Part shown: positions 44,639 through 53,676 of the stretch, piece after piece
How positions within the stretch are numbered: position 1 is the first letter of the stretch
How the letters are laid out: each line of letters starts with the position of its first letter
NCBI RefSeq assembly: GCF_004217185.1
Contig: NZ_SHKL01000001.1
Coordinates: 4,772,001 to 4,836,000 of the forward strand
DNA length: 64,000 nucleotides
Direction: 5' to 3'
Source of the DNA: Pseudonocardia sediminis
GTDB lineage: Bacteria; Actinomycetota; Actinomycetes; Mycobacteriales; Pseudonocardiaceae
The notes under the pieces: model-generated
The model's database searches: none
The model's input: the letters and a program-made list of their open reading frames with translations, nothing else
Told to the model about the DNA's origin: nothing
Made by a program: the position numbers and the translations under genes

Positions 44639-45295
44639 ATGACTCAGCACTACCCTCCGCAACAGTGGGGGTACCCGCAGCAGCCGGCTCCCCGTCAGAT
44701 GAACAACGGTCTCGGAACCGCGTCGCTGGTACTGGGGCTCCTCGGGGCGATCTTTGCGCTGCTACCGATCATTGGTGTGATCGCGTGGCCGATGGTGATC
44801 ATCGGCCTTGTGCTCGGTCTCATCGGGGTTACTCGGGCACAGAAGGGGGAGGCCGACAATAAGGGGGTGGCGATCGCCGGGGTGGTGCTCTCGGCGGTCG
44901 GGCTCATGTTGTGCTTCGCGTGGGTCGCGCTGTTCTCGTCGGCGGCCGACAGCGCCAGCCGATCACAGGCGTCCGCTCCGACCTACTCCGCAGCGGCGCC
45001 GACGTATACGGCTCCGGCCGTCGAGAAGCCGGCCGCGGCTGCCATCGATGTCAACAACCTCACCGAGGGTTCCTATCTCGTCGGCAAAGACATACCGGCC
45101 GGCCGGTACAAGACGAGTGGTGCTCAGGGGACCAACATCATCGACGCGTGCACCTGGTCACGGAACAAGGACGACTCCGGCGAATTCGACTCGATCATTG
45201 CGAACGGAATCATCAACAAGGGCCAGGGCTCGGTCACAGCGAAAGATGGGGAGTTCCTGGATCTGTCCGGAGACTGCGTCTGGACCAGGCAGTAG
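44639..45295 (+). CDS. DUF4190-type membrane protein
   Basis: 218 residues: Pro/Gln/Tyr-rich start (YPPQQWGYPQQPAPRQ), three membrane segments (about 26-48, 50-66, 78-98), a Ser/Ala/Pro linker, then an extracytoplasmic domain with three Cys (one in the third membrane segment) that include DACTW and GDCVW. Its third-position bases are less G+C-rich than those of neighbours and it lies, oppositely oriented, between degV and comEA, breaking a conserved order, which suggests later insertion. Function unknown. Confidence 0.78.
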   Translation: MTQHYPPQQWGYPQQPAPRQMNNGLGTASLVLGLLGAIFALLPIIGVIAWPMVIIGLVLGLIGVTRAQKGEADNKGVAIAGVVLSAVGLMLCFAWVALFSSAADSASRSQASAPTYSAAAPTYTAPAVEKPAAAAIDVNNLTEGSYLVGKDIPAGRYKTSGAQGTNIIDACTWSRNKDDSGEFDSIIANGIINKGQGSVTAKDGEFLDLSGDCVWTRQ

Positions 45296-45296
45296 C

Positions 45297-46208
45297 TCAC
45301 GCGGTGCCAGGATCGTTCGCCTCCCGCGGCACCACGACCACGCCGAGCATCCCCGGCCCGGCGTGCGCGCCGATCACCGCGCCCACCTCGCTGACCAGCA
45401 GGCGGGCCGCTCCGGGAAGGCGTTCGCGCAGGCGGTCGGCGAGGTCCTCGGCCCGCTCCGGGGCGCCGAGGTGGTGCACCGCGAGCTGGGCTCCCTCCCC
45501 CGCCGCCTCGACGGCCAGGTCCACCAGACGCTGCACGGCGCGTCCGGTCGTGCGGACCTTCTCCAGTGCGGTGATCCGGCCCTCGGTCAGGTGCAGCAGC
45601 GGCTTGACCGAGAGCGCCGTCCCGAACAGAGCCGCGGCCGCCCCGATCCGGCCACCTCGGCGCAGACGTTCCAGGTTCTCCACGCTGAACAGCACCCGGC
45701 ACCGCGCGGCGACCCCGGCCGCGGCGTCCTCGACGGCCGCCCCGGGCAGCCCGGCGCGCGCGGCGTCGCAGGCGGCGAGCACGGCGTAGCCCAGGCCCAT
45801 CGCGACCGCGCGCGAGTCGACGACCCGCACCCGCGCCGGGTCGACCTCCTCCGCGGCCAGGACGGCGGCGTCCCAGGTACCCGACAGCTCGCGGGACAGG
45901 TGCACCGAGACGATCTCCCGGGCGCCGCCGTCGAGCAGCTCGCGGTAGGTGTGGGCGAACGCGGCCGGGCTGGGCCGCGACGTCTGGACCTCGAGGTTGC
46001 GGTCGGCCAGGGCCGCGACGAGCTCGGCCGGGCCGACGTCGATCCCGTCGCGGCCGATCCGGTCGCCGACGCGCACCTCGAGCGGGACGGTGTGGATCCC
46101 CCGGTTCCCGGCGACGCCGGGCGGCAGGTCGGAGGTCGAGTCGGTCACCACCGCCACCGGCGTATCGGTGTCCGGCGAGGTGGTGGAGGGGAGCACGGCG
46201 CCGGACAT
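45297..46208 (-). CDS. DegV family fatty-acid-binding protein
   Basis: 303 residues with VAVVTDSTSDLPPG at the N-terminus, TSRPSPAAFAHTYRELLDGG and the fatty-acid carboxylate-binding HLSRELSGTWDAA; C-terminal FSVENLERLRRGGRIGAAAALFG matches the family. Members bind a fatty acid (FakB-like). ATG shares one base with the stop of the upstream kinase gene. Confidence 0.92.
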   Translation of the reverse strand: MSGAVLPSTTSPDTDTPVAVVTDSTSDLPPGVAGNRGIHTVPLEVRVGDRIGRDGIDVGPAELVAALADRNLEVQTSRPSPAAFAHTYRELLDGGAREIVSVHLSRELSGTWDAAVLAAEEVDPARVRVVDSRAVAMGLGYAVLAACDAARAGLPGAAVEDAAAGVAARCRVLFSVENLERLRRGGRIGAAAALFGTALSVKPLLHLTEGRITALEKVRTTGRAVQRLVDLAVEAAGEGAQLAVHHLGAPERAEDLADRLRERLPGAARLLVSEVGAVIGAHAGPGMLGVVVVPREANDPGTA

Positions 46209-47650
46209 TACGGCACGAACATCGCCGCGAGGTCTCGTTGTGCGCCGCGGTAGCGCCCGTGGGCGTCGTCGTACACACCCCGCGTCGACGGGTCGGGGGT
46301 GAACTCCCGCTCGACCGCGACCATGCGGTCGGTCAGGTCGGCGAGGGAACCGCCGCCGACCGCCAGCCCGGCCAGCACCGCGGCGCCCAGGACACCGGCG
46401 TCGCGTTCGGCGGTGCGGCGCAGCGGGCGGTCCAGGACGTCGGCCTTGATCTGGCACCAGAGATCGCTGGCCGACCCGCCGCCGCAGACGGCGAGCGACC
46501 CGGCCGTCGTCCCCGCGGCCTGTTCCAGTACCTCGAGGACGTGCCGCGCGGCGTGCGCGACGCCCTCCATCCCGGCCCGGGCGAGCTCGGCGGGGCCGGT
46601 GTCGAACGTGGCGCCGAGCCAGTGCGCCCGCAGGTGCGGGTCCCACAGCGGGGCGCGCTCGCCGGAGAGCTGGGGCAGGAACAGCACGCCGCCGCAGCCG
46701 GGTCCGGCGCCGGCCGCGGTGGTGAGGGCGGAAGGGAGGTCGAGCCCGAGCATCCGCGACGCCCAGGCCAGGGCGTCGCCACCGGCCTGCGTCGGACCGG
46801 CGTGCACGTGCAGGCCCCGCCACGTCGGGAACGTGACGATCCCGGGCGCACCGCCACCGGGCCCGGCCGCCATCGCCAGCACCTCGGAGGTCCCGGCCAC
46901 GTCGATCGCGTCGCCGGGAGCGGCGATCCCGCCGCCGAGCAGACTCGACCAGGCGTCCATCGTCCCGTGCGCGACCGGCACGCCCGGCGGGAGCCCGCCC
47001 GCCCCGGTCGTCTCCCCGACGAGCGCGGCGGGGTCCCCGAGCGGCGCGAGACGACCGGTCAGGCCCGGCACGACGGCGTCGAGCCAGGCCGGATAGGTGC
47101 CACCGGCGTCGACCAGCCCGATCGAGGAGATCGGGTCGGCGACCGCGACGCCGGTCAGCCGCAGCAGCAGCTGATCCTTCGGCGCCAGCACCCAGCGCGA
47201 CCGTTCCCACACCCCGGGCGCGTGCGCCGCGAGCCAGGCCGCGCGGGCCGCGGGGTGCGTGGGGTCGACGGTGCCCAGCCCGCCGCGGACGGCAGCCCGC
47301 GTGGCGTCGTCGAGACGTGCGGTCAGACCCGCGGCGACGTCCGCGCAGCGCCGGTCCTGCCAGGTGATCGCGGGGTGCAGCGCGGCACCGCCGGCGTCGG
47401 TGACGACGTGGGTGTTGACCTGGCTGCACACCCCGATCCCGTCCAGGCCACCGAGCGCGCCGGCGGCGTCGAGCTCGGCGACGACGCCGCACAGCCCGCC
47501 CCACCAGTCCGACGGGTCCTGCTCCGCCCACCCCGGCGCCGGACGGCGGGTGGTGTGCCCCCGCGCGGCACCGGCCACGCGCGTGCCGTCGTCGCGGTAC
47601 ACGGCGGCCTTCACCGACGTGGTGCCCAGGTCGATGCCCAGCAGCGTCAC
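46208..47650 (-). CDS. FGGY family carbohydrate kinase (xylulokinase-like)
   Basis: 480-residue sugar kinase: phosphate-1 loop GIDLGTTSVKAAVY, TWQDRRCAD with catalytic-type Asp, and the adenosine motif VCGGGSASDLWCQIKADVLDRP. Phosphorylates a pentose, gluconate-type or polyol substrate; xylulose is the closest guess. Sits between octT and degV, GTGA overlap with octT and one-base overlap with degV, breaking the mycobacterial octT-degV adjacency. Confidence 0.9.
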   Translation of the reverse strand: MTLLGIDLGTTSVKAAVYRDDGTRVAGAARGHTTRRPAPGWAEQDPSDWWGGLCGVVAELDAAGALGGLDGIGVCSQVNTHVVTDAGGAALHPAITWQDRRCADVAAGLTARLDDATRAAVRGGLGTVDPTHPAARAAWLAAHAPGVWERSRWVLAPKDQLLLRLTGVAVADPISSIGLVDAGGTYPAWLDAVVPGLTGRLAPLGDPAALVGETTGAGGLPPGVPVAHGTMDAWSSLLGGGIAAPGDAIDVAGTSEVLAMAAGPGGGAPGIVTFPTWRGLHVHAGPTQAGGDALAWASRMLGLDLPSALTTAAGAGPGCGGVLFLPQLSGERAPLWDPHLRAHWLGATFDTGPAELARAGMEGVAHAARHVLEVLEQAAGTTAGSLAVCGGGSASDLWCQIKADVLDRPLRRTAERDAGVLGAAVLAGLAVGGGSLADLTDRMVAVEREFTPDPSTRGVYDDAHGRYRGAQRDLAAMFVP

Positions 47651-48393
47651 CGCGAGACCGTCAGCATCGGCGCCAGCGCCGCACCCAGGGCCTCCCCGAC
47701 GCGGCGGTGACCGTCCCAGCCCCAGTGCATCCCGTCGACGTTGCCGTGCCCGCCGAGGACATGGTCGGCGACCAGCGCGGCGACGTCGAGCAGGCCGACA
47801 CCGTGCGCCGTCGCCCACTCCCTCGTCGCGCGCTCGGCGGCCGCACGATGCGGGTGGACGCCGCCGTAGGCGCCGGCCCGGTGCACCGAGGGCAGCAACG
47901 TCAGCACCGGCAGGCCGGGCCGCAGGGAGTGCACCGCGGCGCGGCACCGTTCCAGGTAGGCGGCCGTCAGGCGAGCCGGCAGGGTGGCCGGTCCACCGCC
48001 GGGCAGGGTCGCGGCGAACGCCCGCGACAGCCGGGGCTGTGCGCGCAGGTAGCCGCCGCGCACGGCGCGTCGCAGCGGCTCGGGGCGCAGGGCGGGGAGC
48101 AGCTCACGCACCGAGGTCGGCAACGGGGAGGGCAGCGAGTCCATCCCGCCGGTGCCGAGGACCAGCGCGTCGATCCGCGGGAGCAGCGCCCAGATCCGCG
48201 GGTCGTCGGCGAGCGCCTGCCAGGCGTGCCGGGCCGTCCACCCGCTGCGCGCGACGAGCTCGGCGCGGCCGCCGAGGGCCGCGGCGGCGACGTTGGGCCA
48301 CAGCCGCGGTTCGTCGGCGGGTTCGGGCCGGTCCGGGCCGTGGTAGGCGAGCGAGTCCCCCAGCACGAGGAGGAGCGGCCCCTCGGTGCTCAT
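47647..48393 (-). CDS. octT: SGNH-fold diglucosylglycerate octanoyltransferase (OctT-like)
   Basis: 248-residue SGNH/GDSL enzyme with GDSLAYHG block I, GTGGMDSL and a C-terminal DGMHWGWDGHRRV with catalytic Asp/His. Lies directly after gpgP and rsfS as in mycobacteria, where the gene acylates diglucosylglycerate in methylglucose lipopolysaccharide synthesis. Identification rests on fold plus synteny. ATG 48393 preferred; GTG 48405 possible. Confidence 0.8.
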   Translation of the reverse strand: MSTEGPLLLVLGDSLAYHGPDRPEPADEPRLWPNVAAAALGGRAELVARSGWTARHAWQALADDPRIWALLPRIDALVLGTGGMDSLPSPLPTSVRELLPALRPEPLRRAVRGGYLRAQPRLSRAFAATLPGGGPATLPARLTAAYLERCRAAVHSLRPGLPVLTLLPSVHRAGAYGGVHPHRAAAERATREWATAHGVGLLDVAALVADHVLGGHGNVDGMHWGWDGHRRVGEALGAALAPMLTVSR

Positions 48394-48409
48394 GTCGTTC
48401 CGCACGCTC

Positions 48410-49030
48410 TCAGACCCCGATGTTGTACCCGGACAACCGCCAGCGGGGGTGGTCGTCGCGTCGCGCGACGACGGCCCACTTGGTGTTGCCCATCCCGCCG
48501 ATCACCGGCCACGCCGACTGCGGCAGGTCCAGCAGCCCGCACACCAGCCCGGCGATCAGCCCGCCGTGCGCCACGAGCAGCACGTTGCGCTCGTCCGGGT
48601 CGTCGGCGAACTCGGCGTCGAGCTCGTCGACGACCGGCATCGACCGGGCCACCACGTGCACGCGGGACTCCCCGCCGGGCGGGGCCCACGTCGGGTCCGC
48701 GCGCCAGGCGGCGATGGCGCCCGGGTCGTCGGTCTCGACCTCGTCGACGGAGGCGCCCTGCCAGTCCCCCAGGTGCGTCTCGCGCAGGCGGGGGTCGACC
48801 GTCACCGGCATCCCGGCCACCTCGGCGACGGCCAGCGCCGTCTCGTGGGCGCGGGACAGGTCCGAGGAGATGATCCGGTCGAACGCGTCCTCGCCGAGGC
48901 GCTTCGCGGCGGCCGCGGCCTGCTCCTGGCCCCGCTCGGTGAGCTTGGTGTCGAGGTGGCCCTGCAGCCGTCCGGCGAGGTTGTACTCGGTCTGTCCGTG
49001 ACGCAGGAGCAGCAGCCTGCGCAGGGTCAC
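48410..49030 (-). CDS. gpgP: Histidine phosphatase, glucosyl-3-phosphoglycerate phosphatase-like
   Basis: 206-residue phosphoglycerate-mutase-superfamily phosphatase with RHGQTEYN (catalytic His) and a second His in VAHGGLI. Mycobacterial GpgP dephosphorylates glucosyl-3-phosphoglycerate. GTG start overlaps the rsfS stop by GTGA. Function by synteny with octT/rsfS. Confidence 0.86.
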   Translation of the reverse strand: MTLRRLLLLRHGQTEYNLAGRLQGHLDTKLTERGQEQAAAAAKRLGEDAFDRIISSDLSRAHETALAVAEVAGMPVTVDPRLRETHLGDWQGASVDEVETDDPGAIAAWRADPTWAPPGGESRVHVVARSMPVVDELDAEFADDPDERNVLLVAHGGLIAGLVCGLLDLPQSAWPVIGGMGNTKWAVVARRDDHPRWRLSGYNIGV

Positions 49031-49440
49031 CCGTCCCCCTCCGGCAGGGGGTGCGAGGGTCCGTCGGCCGACGCGGTGAGCGCGGCCTCGGGGAAGTCGA
49101 TCCGCGGGCAGTCCTTCCACAGCCGGTCCAGGCCGTAGAAGCTGCGCTCCTCGGTGTGCTGCACGTGCACCACGACGTCGGTGAAGTCGAGCAGCACCCA
49201 GCGTCCCTCGCGGGCGCCCTCGCGCCGCGTCGGCTTGGCGCCGTGCTCGCGCAGCTTCTCCTCGATCTCGTCGACGATCGACTGCACCTGGCGCTCGTTG
49301 GGCGCCGAGGCGAGCACGAAGCAGTCGGTGATCACCAGCTGCTCGGACACGTCGAGCACGACGACGTCCACGGCCTTCTTGTCGGCCGCCGCGGCCACCG
49401 CCACCTTCGCGAGCTCGACCGCCTCCGGTGTCGCCGTCAC
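49027..49440 (-). CDS. rsfS: Ribosomal silencing factor RsfS
   Basis: 137 residues from GTG 49440 (GTG 49449 also possible). VVVLDVSEQLVITDCFVLASAPNERQVQSIVDEIEEKL and WVLLDFTDVVVHVQHTEERSFYGLDRLW are diagnostic; binds uL14 to block subunit joining. In mycobacteria it follows nadD directly; here 14 kb of other genes separate them. Confidence 0.95.
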   Translation of the reverse strand: MTATPEAVELAKVAVAAAADKKAVDVVVLDVSEQLVITDCFVLASAPNERQVQSIVDEIEEKLREHGAKPTRREGAREGRWVLLDFTDVVVHVQHTEERSFYGLDRLWKDCPRIDFPEAALTASADGPSHPLPEGDG

Positions 49441-49535
49441 ACGCCTCACGTCTTTCCGCTGATCCGAGAAGAACGCGGACCGGATCGCCCGCAGGTGTCA
49501 GTGTCTCAGTCCAGGTCATCGGCCCGTGCGGCCGG

Positions 49536-49919
49536 TCATCCCGGTACAACGGTGGTGACGCACCTGATGCCTGGTGCCCGCGCGAGTCGCGCATCCCCCG
49601 TGACGAGCGCACAGTCGAGCAACTCCGCCAACGCGACATACGAAGCGTCGTACGCGGACACGTTCTGCCGAAGCTCCCAGACTCGTTCGAGCAGAGGAAA
49701 GCCCGGGTAACGGTTGATGCCCATACGCTGCCAGGTTCTCAGAGCGGCCACCGCGGAACTGTCCTCGATCTGCCCGGCCAGGGACTTACGGCGTAAGCCA
49801 CTAGCGACCTCGTGGTCGACGAGATGCGGGGCATGAAGTCGTTCCGTCGCCAGTACGCGACGAGCCGGGCCGTCGGACAGCAACGCGGAGAGAGCCAGGG
49901 AAGCATCGACCACGATCAC
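49536..49919 (-). CDS. vapC: PIN-domain ribonuclease toxin VapC
   Basis: 127-residue PIN nuclease with acidic active site D5 (MIVVDAS), E37 (DHEVAS), D91 (AYDASY) and D109 (TGDARL), all expected for an active VapC. GTG overlaps the antitoxin stop (GTGA). Lies at the rsfS edge of the accessory block. Confidence 0.9.
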   Translation of the reverse strand: MIVVDASLALSALLSDGPARRVLATERLHAPHLVDHEVASGLRRKSLAGQIEDSSAVAALRTWQRMGINRYPGFPLLERVWELRQNVSAYDASYVALAELLDCALVTGDARLARAPGIRCVTTVVPG

Positions 49920-50137
49920 CGTTCGCCCCGGTCCGCGTCGAGGTCCTCGATGATGGACGCCATGCTCACCCCCAGGTCGGGGAGGGCACCGAGAAGCGCC
50001 GGATTATCGGCTCGCCGGCTGACCTCGGCAAGTTCTCGAACCGCGACGGCGCCCACGGAGGATCCCTCCCGGGCTGCCAGACGCTCCAGTCGGTCGACGA
50101 CGTCGTCGGGAACGTTCCGCAGGTAGAGCGTGCGCAT
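49916..50137 (-). CDS. vapB: VapB-type antitoxin (ribbon-helix-helix)
   Basis: 73 residues: ribbon-helix-helix N-terminus MRTLYLRNVPDDVVDRLERLAAREGSSVGAVAVREL then an acidic tail that would wrap the toxin. -10 element TAGCAT lies a few bases upstream of ATG, within a small palindrome (GCTAGC), a possible autoregulation site. Confidence 0.88.
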   Translation of the reverse strand: MRTLYLRNVPDDVVDRLERLAAREGSSVGAVAVRELAEVSRRADNPALLGALPDLGVSMASIIEDLDADRGER

Positions 50138-50214
50138 GTTGCAGAATGCTAGCAGCCTTGATTCATCGTGCGACTCTATCGTTCGAGCCGGTCCGAATGA
50201 ATGCCCTCTCTCGA

Positions 50215-51777
50215 TTAGCCGCGGTCGAACTCGACCCGCAGCTGCCGCTTGAGCACCTTCCCGGCCGGCGACACCGGCAGCTCCTCACGCCGCAGTTCCA
50301 CGCTGCGGGGCATCTTGTAGCGCGCCAGGCGCCCGGCGGCGTGGGCGAGGACGTCGTCCTCGGTCAGTGCCGAGCCCTCCGAGAGCTGGACGACGGCGTG
50401 CACGGCCTCGCCCCACAGCTCGTGCGGGACGCCGAGGACGGCGACCCGCGCCACCCCCGGGAGCGTCGAGATCGCGTTCTCCACCTCGACCGAGTACACG
50501 TTCTCGCCGCCGGAGACGATCATGTCCTTCACCCGGTCGACGACCCACAGGTAGCCGCGGTCGTCGAGCCGCCCGACGTCGCCGGAGTGGTACCAGCCCC
50601 CGTCGAGGACCGCGGCCGTCGCCTCCGGCTGGCCCCGGTACTCGCGCAGGACGCTCCCGCAGCGCAGCCAGATCTCCCCGGTCTCCCCCTCCGGCAGTGT
50701 GTCCCCGAGCCCGTCACGGATGCTCAGCTCCACCCCGGACAACGCCCGCCCGGCCGAGCTGAGCAGCGACGGGTCGCCGTGGCGGTGGTCGTCGTCGTCG
50801 AGCATCGTGACGGTCCCGCAGGACTCGGTCATGCCGTAGGACTGGTTGATCCGGCACTCCCGCGGAAGGACGTCGATCAGCCGGTTCAGCAGCCCCAGCG
50901 GCATCGGCGCGGTGCCGTAGCCGAGGAAGCGCAGCGATGCCACGCGCTCCGGGGCGAAGTCGGGGTGCTCGAGCATCTGCACCGCCATCGTCGGGACGAT
51001 CGACAGCGCGCCGATCTCCTCGCGCTCGATCACCTCCAGGGCGGCGCCCGGGTCCCAGCGCGGCTGCACGACCACCCCCGCCCCGGCCAGGTGCACCTTG
51101 ACCAGCGGCATCAGGGCGGCGACGTGGTACATGGGCACGACCTGCAGGAACGTCCAGTCCCGGGTCGGGGCCATCACCTCGACCGAGCGGTGCCGGTTGA
51201 GCATCACCGCGCGCTGGTCGAGGACGACGCCGCGGGGCAGGCCGGTCGTGCCGCCGGTGTAGAGCAGCATCGCCGGGTCGTCCTCGCGGGGCGGTTCGGG
51301 CATCCGCTCCTCGGCGCCGTCGAGCAGCGCGTCGAGGGTGAGGTCGTGCGGCACGTCGCCCTCGCCCACCAGGACCACGGAGCGCAGCGACGGCAGGTCG
51401 GCCCGCACCTCGTCGACCATCTCCGCGAACGGCGCCGAGGTGAACAGCACCGACGAGCCCGCGTCGCGCAGGGTGTGGCGCAGCTCGTCGCGGTTGATCC
51501 GGGCGTTGAGACTGGTGAACACACCCGCCCCGCACAGCCCGGCGTGCCAGAGCTCGGCGTAGACGGCGCGGTTGTCGAGCAGCGCGGAGTAGCGGTCGCC
51601 GGGCGTCAGGTCCAGGCGGTCGCGCAGTGCCCCGGACAGCCGCGCGACGGCGTCGCGGTGCCCGGCGAACGTGCGGCGCAACCCGGTGCCGAGGTCGGTC
51701 AGCGCGGTGCGGTCGCCCGCCCACCGCGCGACCCGCTCGAACTCGCGTGCGAAGACCAGCTCGTCCACGTCGATCAC
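50215..51777 (-). CDS. AMP-binding acyl-CoA synthetase
   Basis: 520-residue adenylate-forming enzyme with LLYTGGTTGLPRGV (P-loop), NQSYGMTE, YHSGDVGRLDDRGYLWVVDRVKDMIVSGGENVYSVEVE and the catalytic Lys in PVSPAGKVLKRQLR. Class I acyl-CoA ligase; chain length unknown. GTG 51777; divergent from the MaoC/SDR/ligase operon with which it probably cooperates. Confidence 0.9.
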   Translation of the reverse strand: MIDVDELVFAREFERVARWAGDRTALTDLGTGLRRTFAGHRDAVARLSGALRDRLDLTPGDRYSALLDNRAVYAELWHAGLCGAGVFTSLNARINRDELRHTLRDAGSSVLFTSAPFAEMVDEVRADLPSLRSVVLVGEGDVPHDLTLDALLDGAEERMPEPPREDDPAMLLYTGGTTGLPRGVVLDQRAVMLNRHRSVEVMAPTRDWTFLQVVPMYHVAALMPLVKVHLAGAGVVVQPRWDPGAALEVIEREEIGALSIVPTMAVQMLEHPDFAPERVASLRFLGYGTAPMPLGLLNRLIDVLPRECRINQSYGMTESCGTVTMLDDDDHRHGDPSLLSSAGRALSGVELSIRDGLGDTLPEGETGEIWLRCGSVLREYRGQPEATAAVLDGGWYHSGDVGRLDDRGYLWVVDRVKDMIVSGGENVYSVEVENAISTLPGVARVAVLGVPHELWGEAVHAVVQLSEGSALTEDDVLAHAAGRLARYKMPRSVELRREELPVSPAGKVLKRQLRVEFDRG

Positions 51778-51860
51778 ACTGCCACGCTCTCGTTGCTGCG
51801 CGCATCGCTTCTCTCGGGATAGGTTCCCGGCAACGCCGACGATGGTCGAAGGAGATCGAG

Positions 51861-52700
51861 ATGGCCCTGGCCCCCGACCTGGTCGGAACGCAGAGCGAAC
51901 CGGTGAGCTACGCGTGGGGCCGCGACGACGTGCTGCTCTACGCCCTGTCGGTCGGCGCCGGTCAGGAGGACCCGACCGCCGAGCTGGCGCTTACCACGGA
52001 GAACACCGAGGGCGTGAAGACGGCGGTGCTCCCGACCTACGCCAACATCATCACCCGGGGCGCGCGCCCCGACCTCGGCGACTACGACAAGGCCAAGCTC
52101 GTGCACGCCGAGCAGTCGTTCCTGGTGCACCGCCCGATCCCGGTCGAGGGGCGTGCCCGGGTCACCGCGACCGTCACCGACGTGTTCGACAAGGGCAAGG
52201 GCGCGCTGGTGCGCACCGAGGCCCGGGCCGTCGACACCGAGACCGGTGCGCCGCTGGTCACCACCGCGCAGACCGTGTTCATCTCCGGCGAGGGCGGCTT
52301 CGGCGGGCCCCGCGGGGAGTCGACGCCGTCGCCGATCCCGGACCGGGCCCCCGACCACGAGGTCACCTACCGGACCCGCCCGGAGCAGGCGCTGCTCTAC
52401 CGCCTCACCGGGGACCGCAACCCGCTGCACACCGACCCGGCGTTCGCCGCCCGCGGCGGCTTCGACCGCCCGATCCTGCACGGCATGTGCACCTACGGCT
52501 TCACCGCCCGCGCCCTGCTGCACACCGTCTGCGACGGCGACACCGCCCGCCTGCTGGGGATGGACGCCCGGTTCACCAAGCCCGTCCTGCCCGGCGACGA
52601 GCTGACCGTCGCGATCTGGCTCGAGGACGGCACCGCCTACTTCCGCACCAGCAGCGGCGACGCCGTCGTGCTGGACCGCGGCACCCTCACCCTGGCCTGA
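51861..52700 (+). CDS. MaoC-like enoyl-CoA hydratase (hydratase 2 type)
   Basis: 279-residue double hot-dog protein: N-terminal noncatalytic-type half (ALAPDLVGTQSEPVSYAWGRDDVLLYALSVGAG) and C-terminal half with the hydratase-2 motif YRLTGDRNPLHTDPAFA (Asp and His) and ILHGMCTYG. Hydrates 2-enoyl-CoA to (R)-3-hydroxyacyl-CoA. AAGGAG site before ATG 51861; likely first gene of an operon with the SDR and second ligase. Confidence 0.9.
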   Translation: MALAPDLVGTQSEPVSYAWGRDDVLLYALSVGAGQEDPTAELALTTENTEGVKTAVLPTYANIITRGARPDLGDYDKAKLVHAEQSFLVHRPIPVEGRARVTATVTDVFDKGKGALVRTEARAVDTETGAPLVTTAQTVFISGEGGFGGPRGESTPSPIPDRAPDHEVTYRTRPEQALLYRLTGDRNPLHTDPAFAARGGFDRPILHGMCTYGFTARALLHTVCDGDTARLLGMDARFTKPVLPGDELTVAIWLEDGTAYFRTSSGDAVVLDRGTLTLA

Positions 52701-52736
52701 ACCCTCGCCGGGGACGATCGGAAGGACTGCACGACT

Positions 52737-53666
52737 GTGGGACTGCTCGACGGGAAGACCGCCATCGTCACCGGTGGGGCGCGCGGCATCGGGGCGTCGG
52801 TGTCGCGACGCCTGGCCGCCGAGGGCGCGGCGGTCGTCGTCAACGACCTGGGCGGCGCGCCCGACGGCAGCGGCAGCGACGCCTCGGCCGCCGAGACGCT
52901 GGCGAAGGAGATCCGCGACGCCGGTGGGCGCGCCGTCGCCGACGGGAGCGACGTCGCCGACTCCGCGACCGGCGCCGCCCTGGTGGAGAAGGCCGTGTCC
53001 GAGTTCGGCGGCCTGGACATCCTGGTCAACTCGGCCGGGGTGCTCCGCGACCGGATGATCTTCAACATGTCCGACGAGGAGTGGGACACCGTGATCCGCG
53101 TGCACCTGCGCGGGCACTTCGTCCTCAGCCGCGCCGCGGCCGCGCACTTCCGCGCCCAGCGCAACCCCGACGGCCACTTCCGCATCATCAACTTCGGCTC
53201 GCACTCCGGGCTGGAGGGCTCGCCCGGCCAGGCCAACTACGCCGCGGCGAAGATGGGCATCGTCGGCCTGACGTACTCGCTGGCCCAGGGCCTGGCGCGC
53301 TACGGCGTCACCGCTAACGCGATCGCGCCCGCCGCCGCGACGCGCCTGGTCGCGACCGTGGACCCGTCCAAGCGAGCGATCCAGGACCGCCCGGCCGACG
53401 ACGACCCGAGCCGCAGCCCGGACAACATCGCCGAGCTCGTCCTCTACATCGCCAGCGAGCGCTCGGACTGGCTCTCCGGCCGGGTGCTGGGCTCGATGGG
53501 CTTCACGATCGGCGTCTACCAGAACCCGACGGTGATCGGGGAGGCGACGAGCGACGGCCCGTGGTCGTTCGACGACCTCGCGTCGCAGATGGAGAGCAAC
53601 GTCCGCCCGCAGGCCGACGGGCTGCCGCCGTCGCTGTTCGCCGACCAGGCGTCGCGGAACAAGTAG
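52737..53666 (+). CDS. SDR family dehydrogenase, (R)-3-hydroxyacyl-CoA dehydrogenase-like
   Basis: 309 residues. NAD-binding TGGARGIG, NSAG motif (VNSAGVLRDRMIFNMSDEEWD), catalytic Ser in FGSHSG region and YxxxK in NYAAAKMGIVGLT; close to the multifunctional type-2/17-beta-HSD4 group. Placed after the MaoC hydratase, suiting oxidation of its (R)-3-hydroxyacyl-CoA product. GTG start. Confidence 0.88.
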   Translation: MGLLDGKTAIVTGGARGIGASVSRRLAAEGAAVVVNDLGGAPDGSGSDASAAETLAKEIRDAGGRAVADGSDVADSATGAALVEKAVSEFGGLDILVNSAGVLRDRMIFNMSDEEWDTVIRVHLRGHFVLSRAAAAHFRAQRNPDGHFRIINFGSHSGLEGSPGQANYAAAKMGIVGLTYSLAQGLARYGVTANAIAPAAATRLVATVDPSKRAIQDRPADDDPSRSPDNIAELVLYIASERSDWLSGRVLGSMGFTIGVYQNPTVIGEATSDGPWSFDDLASQMESNVRPQADGLPPSLFADQASRNK

Positions 53667-53676
53667 GACGACGCCG

